Notes under the pieces: generated by a model | The model's database searches: none | What the model was told of the DNA's origin: nothing | What the model saw: only the letters and a program-made list of their open reading frames with translations | In this document: positions 10,741-21,161 of the stretch, one piece after another | Numbering within the stretch: the stretch's first letter is position 1 | Layout: every line of letters starts with the position of its first letter | Position numbers and translations under genes: made by a program | Origin: Oryzias latipes | Lineage: Eukaryota > Chordata > Actinopteri > Beloniformes > Adrianichthyidae | Direction of reading: 5' to 3' | Length of the DNA stretch: 64,000 nt | Assembly (NCBI RefSeq): GCF_002234675.1 | Contig: NC_019879.2 | Location: forward strand, 13,210,464 to 13,274,463

Positions 10741-11301
10741 TGCTTTCCACACCTTTTGTTGTTCTTTACAAGCGACGCATCACTTCCAAACGCTGGCGCA
10801 CAGCAGCAGCATTTGGCTCAAATGCGTGGGGATGGGGTTCAGGGTCAGGGCCAACACAGCAATAACTATATTGTTTATGAGGATGAATTGCACAACATGC
10901 CAATAATGCAGAACATATTTCACTTTTCTTTTTGCAAATATGTGTTCATTTGAATTTCTGTTGTAATTTTTGTTTGATGTTTTTTTTTGTTTGTTTCACT
11001 GCTGATCGGTCCAACGGGTGTTCGTGTAGGCTGTTAATTGTAAGACTTGCTTTGTGAAGTCTTCATGTTATTTATGAGAGGCAGTATTGTCATTTTTACT
11101 TCACTTTCACGTGTTTCTTCCATCTGCCGACAGTATCGCCATTTCTCATTTCACCCGTTTTTGTGCGTACGCGTGGGTCAGAGCTTGCGTGATGGACCAG
11201 ACATTTTCCTGTCAATTTTGCTTTTAATAATTATCAATTATTGCGTAGAGAGTGGTGTACGCCTTCTTTTGTGCGTACGCAACTTTAATAAATGAGGCCC
11301 C

Positions 11302-11682
11302 AGAAGCCCAGGCAGCATTCGACAAACTCAAGCAACTCTTTGTTTCAGCTCCCATCCTCATCCAACTAGACCCCTCTCGACAATCCATAGTAGAGGTGGA
11401 TGCCTCAGATTGCGGCATGGGAGCTGCCCTCCCACAAAAGGAGGAGTCCTCTGGAAAGCTAAAACCCTGTGCTTTCTTTTCCTGCAAATTATCTCCGGCC
11501 GGGCAAAAGAACAACGTCGGCAACCAAAAGTTGCTAGCTATAAAGTTGGCTCTGAAAGAGTGGCGTCATTGGCTGGTGGGGGCTGAACAGCCTTTCATAG
11601 TATGGACAGACCACAGAAATTTGGCGTAGTTACGTACGGCCAAAAAACTGAACTCACGGCAAGCTCGTTGGTGTCTTGGACA
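11302..11682 (+). pseudogene. Gypsy Pol fragment (RT end and RNase H)
   Basis: Plus-strand fragment with [41 protein letters not shown] and WTDHRNLA. It is close in sequence to 29895-30290 but shorter. It begins exactly at the Harbinger right end and breaks off at about 11682 against a minus-strand LINE. A stop codon at 11627 and base changes show that it is dead. Confidence 0.82.
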
Positions 11683-11965
11683 GTGTTTAATCATGCTGGA
11701 GAGGACCTCCTCTGGAGAGGACCTCATAGCTCATCTGCGCATGTCTTCAGGAGCCTGGGGCACGACCCATCTGGGCCTGCTGCTTTCCTGGCCTTCAGTT
11801 TCTTCAGCTCTCTTCTTACCTGATGTTCAGTAAGTGAGGTGTACTGAGGGAGACCTGATACCACCAGTGCAGGTTCATTTGTAGGATGAGGAGGGAATAA
11901 GGGGGCACAGGATGAGGTAGGTGGGGGGTTTGCGGATGAATTAAACCTATTAAAATTATCATTTA
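11683..11965 (-). pseudogene. Rex1-like LINE fragment (reverse-transcriptase start)
   Basis: The minus strand reads a linker and then LTEHQVRRELKKLKARKAAGPDGSCPRLLKT, the opening of a Rex1/CR1-type reverse transcriptase. The frame continues across the L1-like insertion into 14395-14730, so this is one element split in two. Confidence 0.65.
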
Positions 11966-14394
11966 CGGGGTCATTTGGTACGGGGCAGGGGGGGTTGACG
12001 GGTCGGGGTCTCCGCTGAGGCCATCGGCGGTTTCCCCGGCCGGTTGGCTGCCTCGGTCCCGTCGAGGCCTGACCAGAGCTCTTCTAGGGCCGGCGTTTGG
12101 GGGTGGGGGCCTGGGCTTGCTCCGGGGGGGGCCGGCGCTTTCTGGCTCCCCTCTCTCTGTGTGGGGGTGGTGGTGCTGGGCCTGGGGTGTCTGCGCCTCC
12201 GGGGGTGGGGCCCCGGGGCTGGGTGGGCCTGGCCCCCTTGCTGGGGGGGGGGGGCGGGGGACGGCTGTTTGACCACCGGGGGACAGTCTATCATCTGTCC
12301 CCAACTTACCCCCTTCCTCATATAACCTCATAATAGGGTGAGGGGGTGGGGGGCTTAGCCTGCGATGAGCCTTGGGGGGGGGGGGTTTACTAGGCAGTGA
12401 CCCCCCTCCTGTGGTTGCCGTATGGAGTGGGCCCCCCCTCTTTCGGTTTTATTTGCACCTTAGACATGTAGGGCCCTTGAGGGAGCCGGTTTAGCTCGTG
12501 CTGGTTTGCGGCGCCTTCCGTCCGTGAAACCAGGGTTCGACTCCGGGCTGCTCCCTGTTCCCTTCTCCACCTCTGTGCCGGTTCAAAGCCCGGTTTGAGA
12601 AGGTTGCGTCAGGAAGGGCATCCGGCGTAAAACATTGCCAAATTTACCATGCGACTTGTTCGCTGTGGCGACCCCTGATGGGAGAAGCCAAAAGAGGAAG
12701 AAGAGACATGTAGGGCCCTTGGTAGGGGGGGTGCTTGGACATCACTGCCAGCATGCAGCGGATGTCCTCCTAGCACCCTACCCGCCAATTTTAACCGCAC
12801 CTTAGACATTTAGGGCCCCTTGGTGGGGAGGGTGAGGGGACGTCACTGTGAGTAATCAGGAGACGTCCCCTTAGTGCCTTACCCGCCAATTTTAACCGCA
12901 CCCCCCTTAGTACACACACCCCTCCCCCCTCAATATATACATCCCAACATAAACACACACACATGCACACACACACTCTCTCAAACACACATACACGCAC
13001 ACACATTTTGCAAGGAAGGTGGGACCTAGGACCATCTGTCCCCTGCCTCTTCCCTGGTGGGGGGTACGGGCCCCTTTGCAACGGCGGCTGTGTCCCCGGG
13101 GTGCCGGCTTCCTGGGCCCGGCGGTGCTCTCTCCGCGCGGTGGGGGGGGGGTTCACATTACATCTGAGCCGGGGGTGTTCGTGTCCCTGGGGGGTGGGTT
13201 CTGGTCCTTGCTCCTGAGTGCTGGGCCCCGCCAAATTTCCAACTGTGGCCGAGCCTGGTCAAGCCATATTTACAACACCCTTTGTGGGCCCTCTTTTTTC
13301 CCCGGGGTTCCCCCCTTCTGGGCGGGGGCGGCGGGCCCCTGCCTCGCTCCTCCCTGGACCAACCGTGGGCCGGGCGGATGGCTGCCTGGAGTGCGGAGTG
13401 GGTCTCCCTTGGGGGGTCCTGGCTCGTACCTGGGGTTGGGGCGGGGGGATGCCCGGAACTCCTGGGTGGTGGTGGGGTGCTCGTCTGGGGCTGTGGGCGT
13501 CCTTCTCCGGTGGGGCCCTGCGTTGGGTTCTCCCGGCGCGGCGGGGGGGCTGCTCTCCTGGTTGGGCTGGGGCGGCGCCCTCTTTCCCTCCGTGCCTCCC
13601 TGCTCTCTGGCTCTGGGGGCCTTGCGGCGGCCCTGCTGGCCCTGGCCTGGGTGGCGGGCTTGGTCGCCCGGGCGGCGGTTGTTCCCTGCCGGTTCCCGTG
13701 TGGCGTTGGGGGGATTCCGGCTGCCGCTGCTGGTGCGGTGGGGGTCTTGGGGTGGGGATGGCTGGGCACTCTCCCTCCTTCTTTTCACGTTCCACCATCC
13801 ATTTTAGAAGAACATAAACACTCACCTGAGCACAGGTGTTAGCTCAACAGACTGAATGACTGAAATATTTCACACTAGTTGGTTTTAAGGCATAAGTATG
13901 CGTGTGAACACTATCTGTTTTGTGTACATGTCGACAGGTGGACATTTTTGCAACTAACAGGTGTGTTTATAACATTTGAGTGTGTGTGTGGACAGGCTCC
14001 GCCCTTTTTTTTTTGTTTTTTTTTTCATTTGAACCTTACCATAATGATTAACAACCAGTAAACTTGCTGCTTTATGCTGCTTCATGGTCTTATCCCCCTT
14101 CCCCTCCTATTATCACCCCCTACCCCCCCTCTCTCTAACGTCCCTCTCTCTTCTTCCCCTCTTTCCTTTTCCGTCCGGTCCAACACCAAAGATTTTCAGA
14201 CATGTTTGAAATTAATAAAGTTTGGCCTCAATTACAAAAGGGGTTTATTCAGACATACCTTTGGTTTGTCTGAAGATTAATAACCCCTCTTGTTAAAGTA
14301 AAATATGTCCAACCCAAGAGGCCCTCAGCTCTCATCTGTCTGCCTAGCTGTTGGACAGGACAAGTTAAAAAAAAAAAAAAAAAAAAAAAAAATG
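11966..14394 (+). mobile_element. 5'-truncated L1-like LINE, 3' UTR copy 1
   Basis: It corresponds to the last part of the larger L1-like element at 52176-58380 (from about 56672). It is a G-rich 3' UTR with several long G runs, a CA-repeat stretch (12950-13010), the block CTGTTGGACAGGACAAGTT and a 25-base poly(A) tail. An 8-bp target duplication ATCATTTA lies at 11958-11965 and 14395-14402. It is inserted in the Rex1-like LINE and carries a SINE at 12480-12703. The long Gly/Pro/Arg-rich ORFs on both strands (12-13.8 kb) reflect base composition and are not genes. Confidence 0.87.
12480..12703 (+). mobile_element. tRNA-derived SINE
   Basis: 224 bp flanked by a perfect 18-bp target duplication (12462-12479 and 12704-12721). 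The head resembles a tRNA, with an A-box-like TAGCTCGTGCTGG and a B-box-like GGGTTCGACTCC. The tail (GTCAGGAAGGGCATCCGGCGTAAAA..., CTGTGGCGACCCCTGATGGG, then AAGAGGAAGAAG) resembles the 3' end of RTE-type LINEs, which would supply the enzymes for its movement. It is absent from the other two L1-like tails. Confidence 0.88.
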
Positions 14395-15132
14395 ATCATT
14401 TAGATCATTGGCTCGCTCCACACTGTCTCCTCCAGATGCCGCCCCTTTTTTACACCCTGTGATTGTTTTCATTCCATCCCACACTTCTTTTATATTGTTT
14501 GTCCTCAATTTCCCCTCTATCTTAGCTTTGTAGTTTTCTCTAGAGCTTCTCATACAGCACCTCAACTCAGCTTGCACAGCATTTTTCTTTTCCAAATTAT
14601 TTTCTTTGTAGGCCCTCTTTTTCCTGTTGAGGATCTCCTTCGATTTTTTCCCCCACATAGGAGCTTTCCTACCCCTTCTGCGCCCCCTCCTTGTCCTTCT
14701 CCCAAAGTCCCTCCAACACGTCCTTCCCACCTATCATCCAAACCCCCTCCGGCATGTCTACCCCATTGTTCACCAAAATTCTGTCCAGCTCCTGCCTTCC
14801 TGGTCCATCACCGAAATTACCCTCTACTCTACCTCTCCCGCGTGCCAGAGGTGCGATCTCCAGGAGCTAGGATGAAACGAGCCTCCAGTGTCCCAAGACT
14901 TACAGTCATGGTGAAGGTTACATCAAACTGTCCACCTGTGATGGACATCTTTCTTCTGATGACTGATTTTGATTGGGCAGTCTCGAGGGTTAGATTGCCC
15001 AATCAAAAATAAATCTAGTTCACATCCCCTGCTAAAAGGCTACACCCAGTCCCATTGAAACTAATCTTAAACTTGCTGCACTCAGTGTCAGATCTTTATG
15101 TAAACTTATCATTTTTAATCAATTACATACGA
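14395..15132 (-). pseudogene. Rex1-like LINE fragment (between endonuclease and RT) and adjoining repeat
   Basis: The minus strand encodes SKEILNRKKRAYKENNLEKKN.VQ.ELR and YKAKIEGKLRTNN.KEVWDGMKTITG, typical of Rex1-like elements between endonuclease and reverse transcriptase. From about 14900 no protein is recognisable. A hairpin near 14967-15008 (TTTTGATTGGGCA against TGCCCAATCAAAA) stands before the next element. The same block recurs at 62357-62790. Confidence 0.6.
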
Positions 15133-15904
15133 AAGAGGATTAGGGCCATGGAGAACGAAAAAAAGGCATAGAAAATTCTGACTTTTTTCTCAGAATTCTG
15201 ACTTTAATCTCAGAAATTTGACTTGAAACTCAGAATTCTGACTGTAATCTCAGAATTATGCGCTACTGGTGCGTGTGAGCCACATCCTTCAGCACTGCAG
15301 AGTCCGAGGAGCTGCAGGAGTGAAACCAACAAAATTGACGTCTGTAAGTGTCTTTTTGCATGCTCAAGACTTTCCGTAGGAGGTCATTTTGCTAATGGAA
15401 GAACAGAACGCAAGTTAAAATTTTTTTTTTTTAAACTGGATCTTGTAAATGAACGGGCAGCAGGCTTTGCTAGCATTTTGCAAAAGCCATGCAGGGTTTT
15501 GCATAGCTGGTGCAAAAAGGGCTTTGTATAGACATATTTAGCACCCCCATTGTCGTGCCCATTTATATCAACAACTCCCTTATAATCTCGTTTTTTATAG
15601 CCTTTAGAAAATACTCTCTACTTATGTTTAACAGATTGTCGTGTTTTACTATGCATGATACCCACCGATCATTACACTCCAACACAGTAAGATTCAGTTT
15701 TCAGCCTTCTCTTCATGTGACACGTCTATTTTTATTATCTCATTGCCAAACAAACACTCTGCAAACAACGCTCCCCTGTTACTGAATCATAACCTTTCAT
15801 AACTTTTAATACAACATCAATTTGTTATTCTGTATCTGTGCGAGTTTAAATAAAGCTCAGGTGGTGGAAGTCACGTGACACCTCAGAGTAGCGTTGCGTA
15901 TCCA

Positions 15905-17880
15905 ACTTCCGCCTCCAGCCCGAACCCTTTCTTGGAGATGTTAAAGCCTGGGGAGGATTTTTACTACAATGTCAGCTCATATTTCAACAAGCACCCAGGT
16001 ACTACCAAACCGATCACAGCAAAATTACTCTAATCGTTAACGCTCTCCGGAATAAAGCACTCCAGTGGGCCCAAGATTTTCTGGCCGCTCATCCCATCTC
16101 TCACCTCCCGTTCGACTGATTCATCTGAGAATTTTGTCTGGTGTTCGATCAGCCACCCACGCAGGCAGAAGCCATCCGACGGTTGTTGAGTTTCAAACAA
16201 TGCGACCGTTCGGTAAAAGAGCACGTAATAGATTTTCAAATTCTGGCGGTCGAGGCTGACTGGCCCGATACTGCACTCAAAGGAATATTCTATCAATCAC
16301 TAAATGTAAGAATCAAGGATCATTTATGTTCACAACCTGAAGCTAACAATTTTGAAGATCTCGTTTCCGCAGCCATCCAATCAGACGTCCGGCTAAGAGA
16401 ACGTCAAATTGAGTGAAAACGTAAGCAAACATCCATCACTCCCTCTCGCAACTCTATGATAAATGTTTTTCCACAATCTGGTCAAGAATCAACTGGACCT
16501 GCCACTGAAGAACCTATGCAAGTCGGTCATTTTAAACTCACAATTGAAGAAAGACAGAAACGGAGGGAAGAGGGGTTATGCGTTTACTGTGAACTTTGGT
16601 CACTTAGTATCTCAATGCACCCTCCGTTCAAACTCTAGAGCCCCCTCGTTAGATAACAGACCACGGGGAAATAATTCTGTAAACACCAAAGAAAAGAAAT
16701 TTCTTTTTGTTCCTGTCAAGATCTCTCACTAAAATCTTGTTCATGAATTTTGGGCTCCCATTGACTCTTGCGCTGAACACAACTCTCGTTACCCACCGAA
16801 CCTCTCGACTATCCTGTCAACGCGGCCGGGTTAGGTGGTAAACAACTTTCCCAGATCACGAATCGTACCAAACCCATTCTCATTCTCACCTCCGGTAACC
16901 ACAGAGAATATCTTAGATTTTTTGTTACTCAGTGTCCCCAGACCCCTATAATCTTGGGGTTCTCCTGGCTCCAACTCCATAACCCTCAAATTGACTGGTT
17001 TACACCCCGTATTTCAAACTATAGTACCTTTTGTGTGGCTAATTGCCTTCATTCCGCTATTCCGTCCACCACTGCTTCAGTACCTGATTTAGAAGAAAAC
17101 GTAGATTTGTCTAGAGTACCTTCCAGCTATCATGATCTTAAGTCGGTATTTTGCAAAACCAAGGCTAGCGCCTTGCCACCCCACAGGCCTTATGACTGCG
17201 CTATCGAACTCCTTAATGGTGCACCCCTCCCTAAAGGGAAATTATTCAATCTGTCAGGACCTAAAAAAAAAACATGGAGAATTACATCCAGGAAGCTCTC
17301 TCCTTGGGTCACATCCGTCCCTCATCCTCTCCAGTCGGTGCAGGTTTCTTTTTCGTGGAGAATAAAGATAAATGCTTGAGACCCTGCATTGACTATTGTG
17401 ACTTGAATCAAATAACAGTAAAAGACAAGTATGCTCTTCCTCTAATTAATTGCGTATTCAATTCAGTCCAAGAGGCACATGTTTTTTCAAAATTAGATCT
17501 CTGCAATGCCTATCATCTAGTTCGCATCCGAGAAGGCGACGAATGGAAAACAGCCTTTAATACACCTTTATGCCACTACGAATACCTTGTCATGCCTTTT
17601 GGACTCACTAACGCCCCCGCCATTTTCCAGAGGCTTGTTTATGATGTCCTTCGGGACTTCTTCAATAGATTTGTCTTCGTTTATTCAGATGATATCCTCA
17701 TCTACTCTACCAATCAATCTCAACACGAAAACCATGTCCGTCTCGTTTTGGAAAGGTTGTTAGAAAATCAATTATTTGTTAAGTCAGAAAAATGCGAGTT
17801 TCACGTCTCCACCGTTCCCTTTTTGGGCTGTATCATTGAGGCTGGCAACATTCGTCTAGACTCAGCCAAAGTTTGAAGCC
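15905..17880 (+). pseudogene. Decayed Gypsy chromovirus, Gag to RT
   Basis: Related to the complete Gypsy at 4692. Gag is recognisable from QPEPFFGDVKAWGGF to about 16640, including CVYCEL..HLVSQC, where the zinc knuckle is damaged. The protease is broken: the DSGA motif is altered near 16766. The RT runs from about 16954 with [16 protein letters not shown] and YSDDILIYS, where the normal Leu of YLDD is Ser. Several frameshifts and stops are present. The sequence jumps from the end of RT at 17880 almost directly to an LTR at about 17936, so RNase H, integrase and chromodomain are deleted. Confidence 0.87.
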
Positions 17881-17935
17881 ATTACCAGTTGGGAGGTCCC
17901 CTAGACAAGGAAAAAATGACAACAATTCCTGGGCT

Positions 17936-18795
17936 TCGTCATGGTGCCTTTGTCAGCTATCCTCCCCCTCCCCTCTCTGCTCTGCTCTGTTCCGGACGCG
18001 ACCAGCTGGTTCCACTCACCTCATCAGCATACAGCCACCTTAAGGAGATCCACTGCCAGCATTTAACGCCAGTTCGTTGTTCCACTACGGTGCATAGTCT
18101 GGTCAACTCAAGTTCTCGTTCATGTCTGATTATAATAATAATAATGGATTAAATTTATCTGCGCTTTTCCAGACGCTCAAAGCGCTTACATAGTGGCCAT
18201 TATTCATTCACTCCTCATTCATACTTGGTGATGGTAAGCTATGATTGTAGCCACAGCTGCCCTGGGGCAGACTGACAGAGGCGTGGCTGCCATTTCGCGC
18301 CTACGGCCCCTCTGACCATCACCGGGATCATACATGCACATTCACACACCAGTGGAGCCACACTGGAGGCAAGGAGGGTGAAGTGTCTTGCCCAAGGACA
18401 CAACGACATTTTGGCTGGTGGGAGCGGGGAATCGAACCGCCAACCCTTCGATCATTGGACGACCCGCTCAACCCCCTGAGCCACTGTCGCCCCTTATACC
18501 TCGCTTAATCCTATTCTTCGACTCGCCTACAGGAAAGATCACCACGAGTGCTCCTCTGGTCGCTGTTGCCTGTCCATGCTCCTCGTCCGATCCTCGTATC
18601 CAGCTCAAGCCAAGTCCTCCGGTTTCTGCCGCCAAACCCTCCAGCCTGCCTCGCCTCAGAACCAAGATTCCAGCTCTTCACCAGCCATCATAATCATAGA
18701 CTGTGAATTAAATCTTTTCTATTTACCTGACGCATCTCTGGGTTTTCTTCCGGGTTCCAGCATTTGGGTCTGCCAAGTCTAGTGAGATCATGACA
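17936..18795 (+). repeat. Gypsy 3' LTR interrupted by a short repeat
   Basis: It opens GTCATGGTGCCTTTGTC and closes CATTTGGGTCTGCCAAGTCTAGTGAGATCATGACA, like the other chromovirus LTRs here. It contains AACGCCAGTTCGTTG (about 18068), the counterpart of the self-primer. It is split by the repeat at 18131-18495. Confidence 0.78.
18131..18495 (+). repeat. Interspersed repeat of unassigned class
   Basis: Opens with a TAATAATAATAATGG repeat and TTTCCAGACGCTCAAAGCGCTTACA, and ends GAGCCACTGTCGCCCC. It contains GGGAATCGAACCGCCAACC, which resembles a B box read in reverse. It interrupts the LTR; TTATA-like bases stand at both borders. This looks like a common fish short repeat, but I cannot say whether it is a SINE or a MITE. 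Confidence 0.55.
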
Positions 18796-19836
18796 TATCT
18801 GAAAATACCTGCAGATAACTGACATACCTTTTCCTTCTAATTTGACTTTATTTCTTATTAATCTTCTGACCCTGCTTTGTCCCTTTTGGGGTCACAGGGC
18901 TGCTAGAGCCTATCACTGCCTCATTTTTCTTCTGTGAAATATACAAAGAAATATGTATTATTAAACACATTTTTTATCATTATTTTGTTACTTACTTTTA
19001 ATTTTCAGTATTTCCATAACAGATGCATCAAATGATAGTAACCTAATATTAAAATTATTAAATCAACTAAATTTTCATTATATGATCTATTTGTATCCTT
19101 TTGTATCCCTTTCTGTGTGGAGTTAGCATGTTCTCCTCCATGCATGAATGGGTTTTCTGCAGCTTCTTCCATCAGTCCAAAAGACTTGCATCATTATAGT
19201 TGATTAATGTAAAATGTGTGAATGGTGATTGTGTGCATTGTTTGTCTCTGTCCCAGAGCTGCATAATCCTCCAAAGTGATGACATCACAGTCAATCTGCA
19301 CAAAAGAAAAATAAATTGTTGATAATAATTTTTAAAAGGTAAATGAGTTTTATTCGATGTCACAGTAAAAATATAAGAAAGTAACTATCTTCTTTGTCTT
19401 AAAATGAAGTCTTGGCATCTGGAGTTCCATCTTTTTTTTCAAGAAAGATTTGAAATCCAGATGCCAAGACTCAATTTAAAGACATCATCTGGATAAATGA
19501 GAACTTTCACCAACATGGAGCTTCCATATTGCTGTGTGCAAACCTTTGACAACATTTGATACCTGGGAGAAATCAGGTGCATCCAAATAGAAAAATCCTG
19601 ATCTACATTGAGTCAATTATCTGATTTCTTTTGGAGAACCACCTGATGACGTTACATTGAAACTGTCCCTAACTCTCAAAACTACACCTGTCAAAAAATC
19701 AAAGCATATTCTCTGTAAACATTGTAGCAGCATTGATAGACGTGCTGTTAGCTTCGCTAATGTGGGTGTTAAAAATAATCAACACATGGCTGTTTCTTCT
19801 GTCTGTACTCTCCGAGGAAGAGATGACGGTTGCCTT
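18796..19836. other. No gene seen; contains a hairpin
   Basis: AT-rich sequence in the centre of the long-inverted-end element. No coding region is supported. A strong hairpin has its stem at 19409-19423 and 19456-19470: 15 perfectly paired bases, GTCTTGGCATCTGGA, around a 32-base loop, with weaker pairing beyond. Confidence 0.4.
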
Positions 19837-20619
19837 AGATACGCAACGCCACTCCGACGTGTAATGTGACTTTCACAACCTGTGCCTCCTTTACACTCAC
19901 AAAAATGTAATGGTAATGGTGGTATTAAATGTTATGAAAATAAATATTTATTAAACGGGGCACCATCCTGCATGTCGGCCAATAAGAAGATAAAAAGATA
20001 TAAAATGACGTGACAGGACGCCTGGGGAGCTAAAAATTGTAATAAAGTCAAAAGAAAGATCGTGGCCATTACAGAAAACACAACAATCTGTCGGATAAAA
20101 ACAAGTCCAGTAGTATTTTCAGGACGTAAAACGTCTTTAAATTTCCATAAATGAGATTAACAGGTAGTTGAATGTAAACAGGCTGCATGCAAACAATACT
20201 GCAGTGTGCAGAAATGCACAACTTGAAACTCCATGAGACTGTCAGTCACAGATGTTTACCTTGATATTTCAACAGCATACGTACGTTTTAAAGACGTTTT
20301 ACAGTTACAAAATCCTTGCATAGTCTGACCCTTTTTCATTTACAAATTCCAAATATATAAATCTCTTTTTACTCAACTTCTGTTGTGCTGTTAACACAGT
20401 GGCCTCCTCTGGTAAACGTCAAGCATGCAACAAGAAACTTTTCATTAGTTCCACTCAGCATGTATGACTCCACAGTGCTGCTAAAGGTAACTGAAGGAAG
20501 TAGCTCACCAGCCTCCGTAGTTCTGAGATTAAAGTCAGAATTCTGAGTTTAAAGTCAGAATTTTTTCTGCCCTTTATTTTTTCTGCATGGCCCTAATCCT
20601 CTTCCCTAATTATATCTCT

Positions 20620-21060
20620 TCTTATAATCTTGATTTTAGGATGTTAACTGAAACATGGCTTGGCAAAAACACAGGTAATATCATTCTAGTCAAATCAACT
20701 CCCTCCAACTACAAATCTGAATCTGAAATACAAGAAAGTAAAAAGAGTGGAGGCGTTTCAACACTGTTTAGAGATAATATCGCAACCCACAGATTGTCAT
20801 TGGGTGTGTTTTCATCTTTTGAGTATGTTTCGTTTAAAATTGAGTTAAAACTCCTTCCTTACTTCCTTACTCCTTACTTCCTTCAGCACAGCCAAAGTTT
20901 AATTGATAATTTCACTGAAATGCTCTCATTTGTGTGCACAGACTTCGAGGGTTTAGTCGTTACAGGTGATTTTAATGTTCATGTGGATCATATAAATGAC
21001 AGAAATGTAAAAGAGCTCAACGCTGTCCTTGAAACCGTTGGTCTTATTCAAATTGACCCT
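20620..21060 (+). pseudogene. LINE endonuclease fragment (L2/CR1-like)
   Basis: The plus strand reads LTETWLGKNTGN, GGVSTLFRDNI and VVTGDFNVHVD, motifs of the apurinic-like endonuclease of L2/CR1-type LINEs. It stops at about 21060 and is joined head-on to the minus-strand RT fragment below. Internal deletions are likely. Confidence 0.65.
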
Positions 21061-21149
21061 TGGGGAACCCCACAACTTATTTAATAGATTCTTGAAGAGC
21101 ACGTACTCATTCTTACATAAAAGTGTCGATCTGTAAGGTAAGAGTAAAA
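21060..21149 (-). pseudogene. LINE reverse-transcriptase fragment, downstream half
   Basis: The minus strand continues the RT of 22766-23600 (LKWFYSYLTDRHFYVRMST..., then a stop, then SCGVPQG). It is separated from its upstream half only by the L1-like insertion at 21162-22753. Confidence 0.65.
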
Positions 21150-21161
21150 CCATTTAAGAAC

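Larger units (their letters stand above)
2122..11301 (+). mobile_element. Harbinger-type DNA element with nested insertions
   Basis: It starts GGGGCCTCATTTATAAA and ends TTAATAAATGAGGCCCC, a terminal inverted repeat, with subterminal GTGCGTACGCA motifs at both ends. It encodes a Myb/SANT-like protein (4075-4476, with a C-terminal exon around 10509-10740) but no Harbinger nuclease, so it is non-autonomous. It is inflated by an insertion at about 2327-4050 and by the hAT element at 4527-10453. A shorter sister copy is at 28780-29894. No 3-bp target duplication is visible. The left flank is LINE and the right flank is Gypsy; see findings. Confidence 0.75.
15133..20603. mobile_element. DNA element with long diverged inverted ends
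   Basis: The left end GAGGATTAGGGCCATGGAG is mirrored at the right end (GCATGGCCCTAATCCTC). Both ends carry repeated CTCAGAATTCTGACTTTAAT units. The inner borders of the arms also match: GCGTTGCGTAT at 15891-15901, and its complement at about 19840-19850. That suggests inverted arms of about 770 bp whose middle parts have diverged. The centre is filled by a decayed Gypsy (15905-18795) and about 1 kb of unrecognised sequence. I see no transposase. A second copy starts at 62791, and a fragment is at 32330-32590. The superfamily is unknown to me. Confidence 0.55.

Noticed and set aside
12480..12560. Possible tRNA gene
   Set aside because: The A- and B-box-like sequence belongs to the head of a SINE with an 18-bp target duplication and does not form a complete tRNA.
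13019..13842. Several overlapping 170-260-residue ORFs on both strands
   Set aside because: They are open in many frames at once, rich in Gly, Pro, Arg and Trp, and lie in the G-rich 3' UTR of an L1-like element. The same holds at 21386-22206 and 56095-58006.
15178..15256. CRISPR-like short repeats (CTCAGAATTCTGACTTTAAT)
   Set aside because: The units are adjacent and degenerate without spacers, and they recur at both ends of a DNA element in a vertebrate genome.
19409..19470. microRNA gene
   Set aside because: The hairpin is suggestive, but the flanking pairing is weak and nothing indicates conservation or expression. It is kept only as a hairpin.
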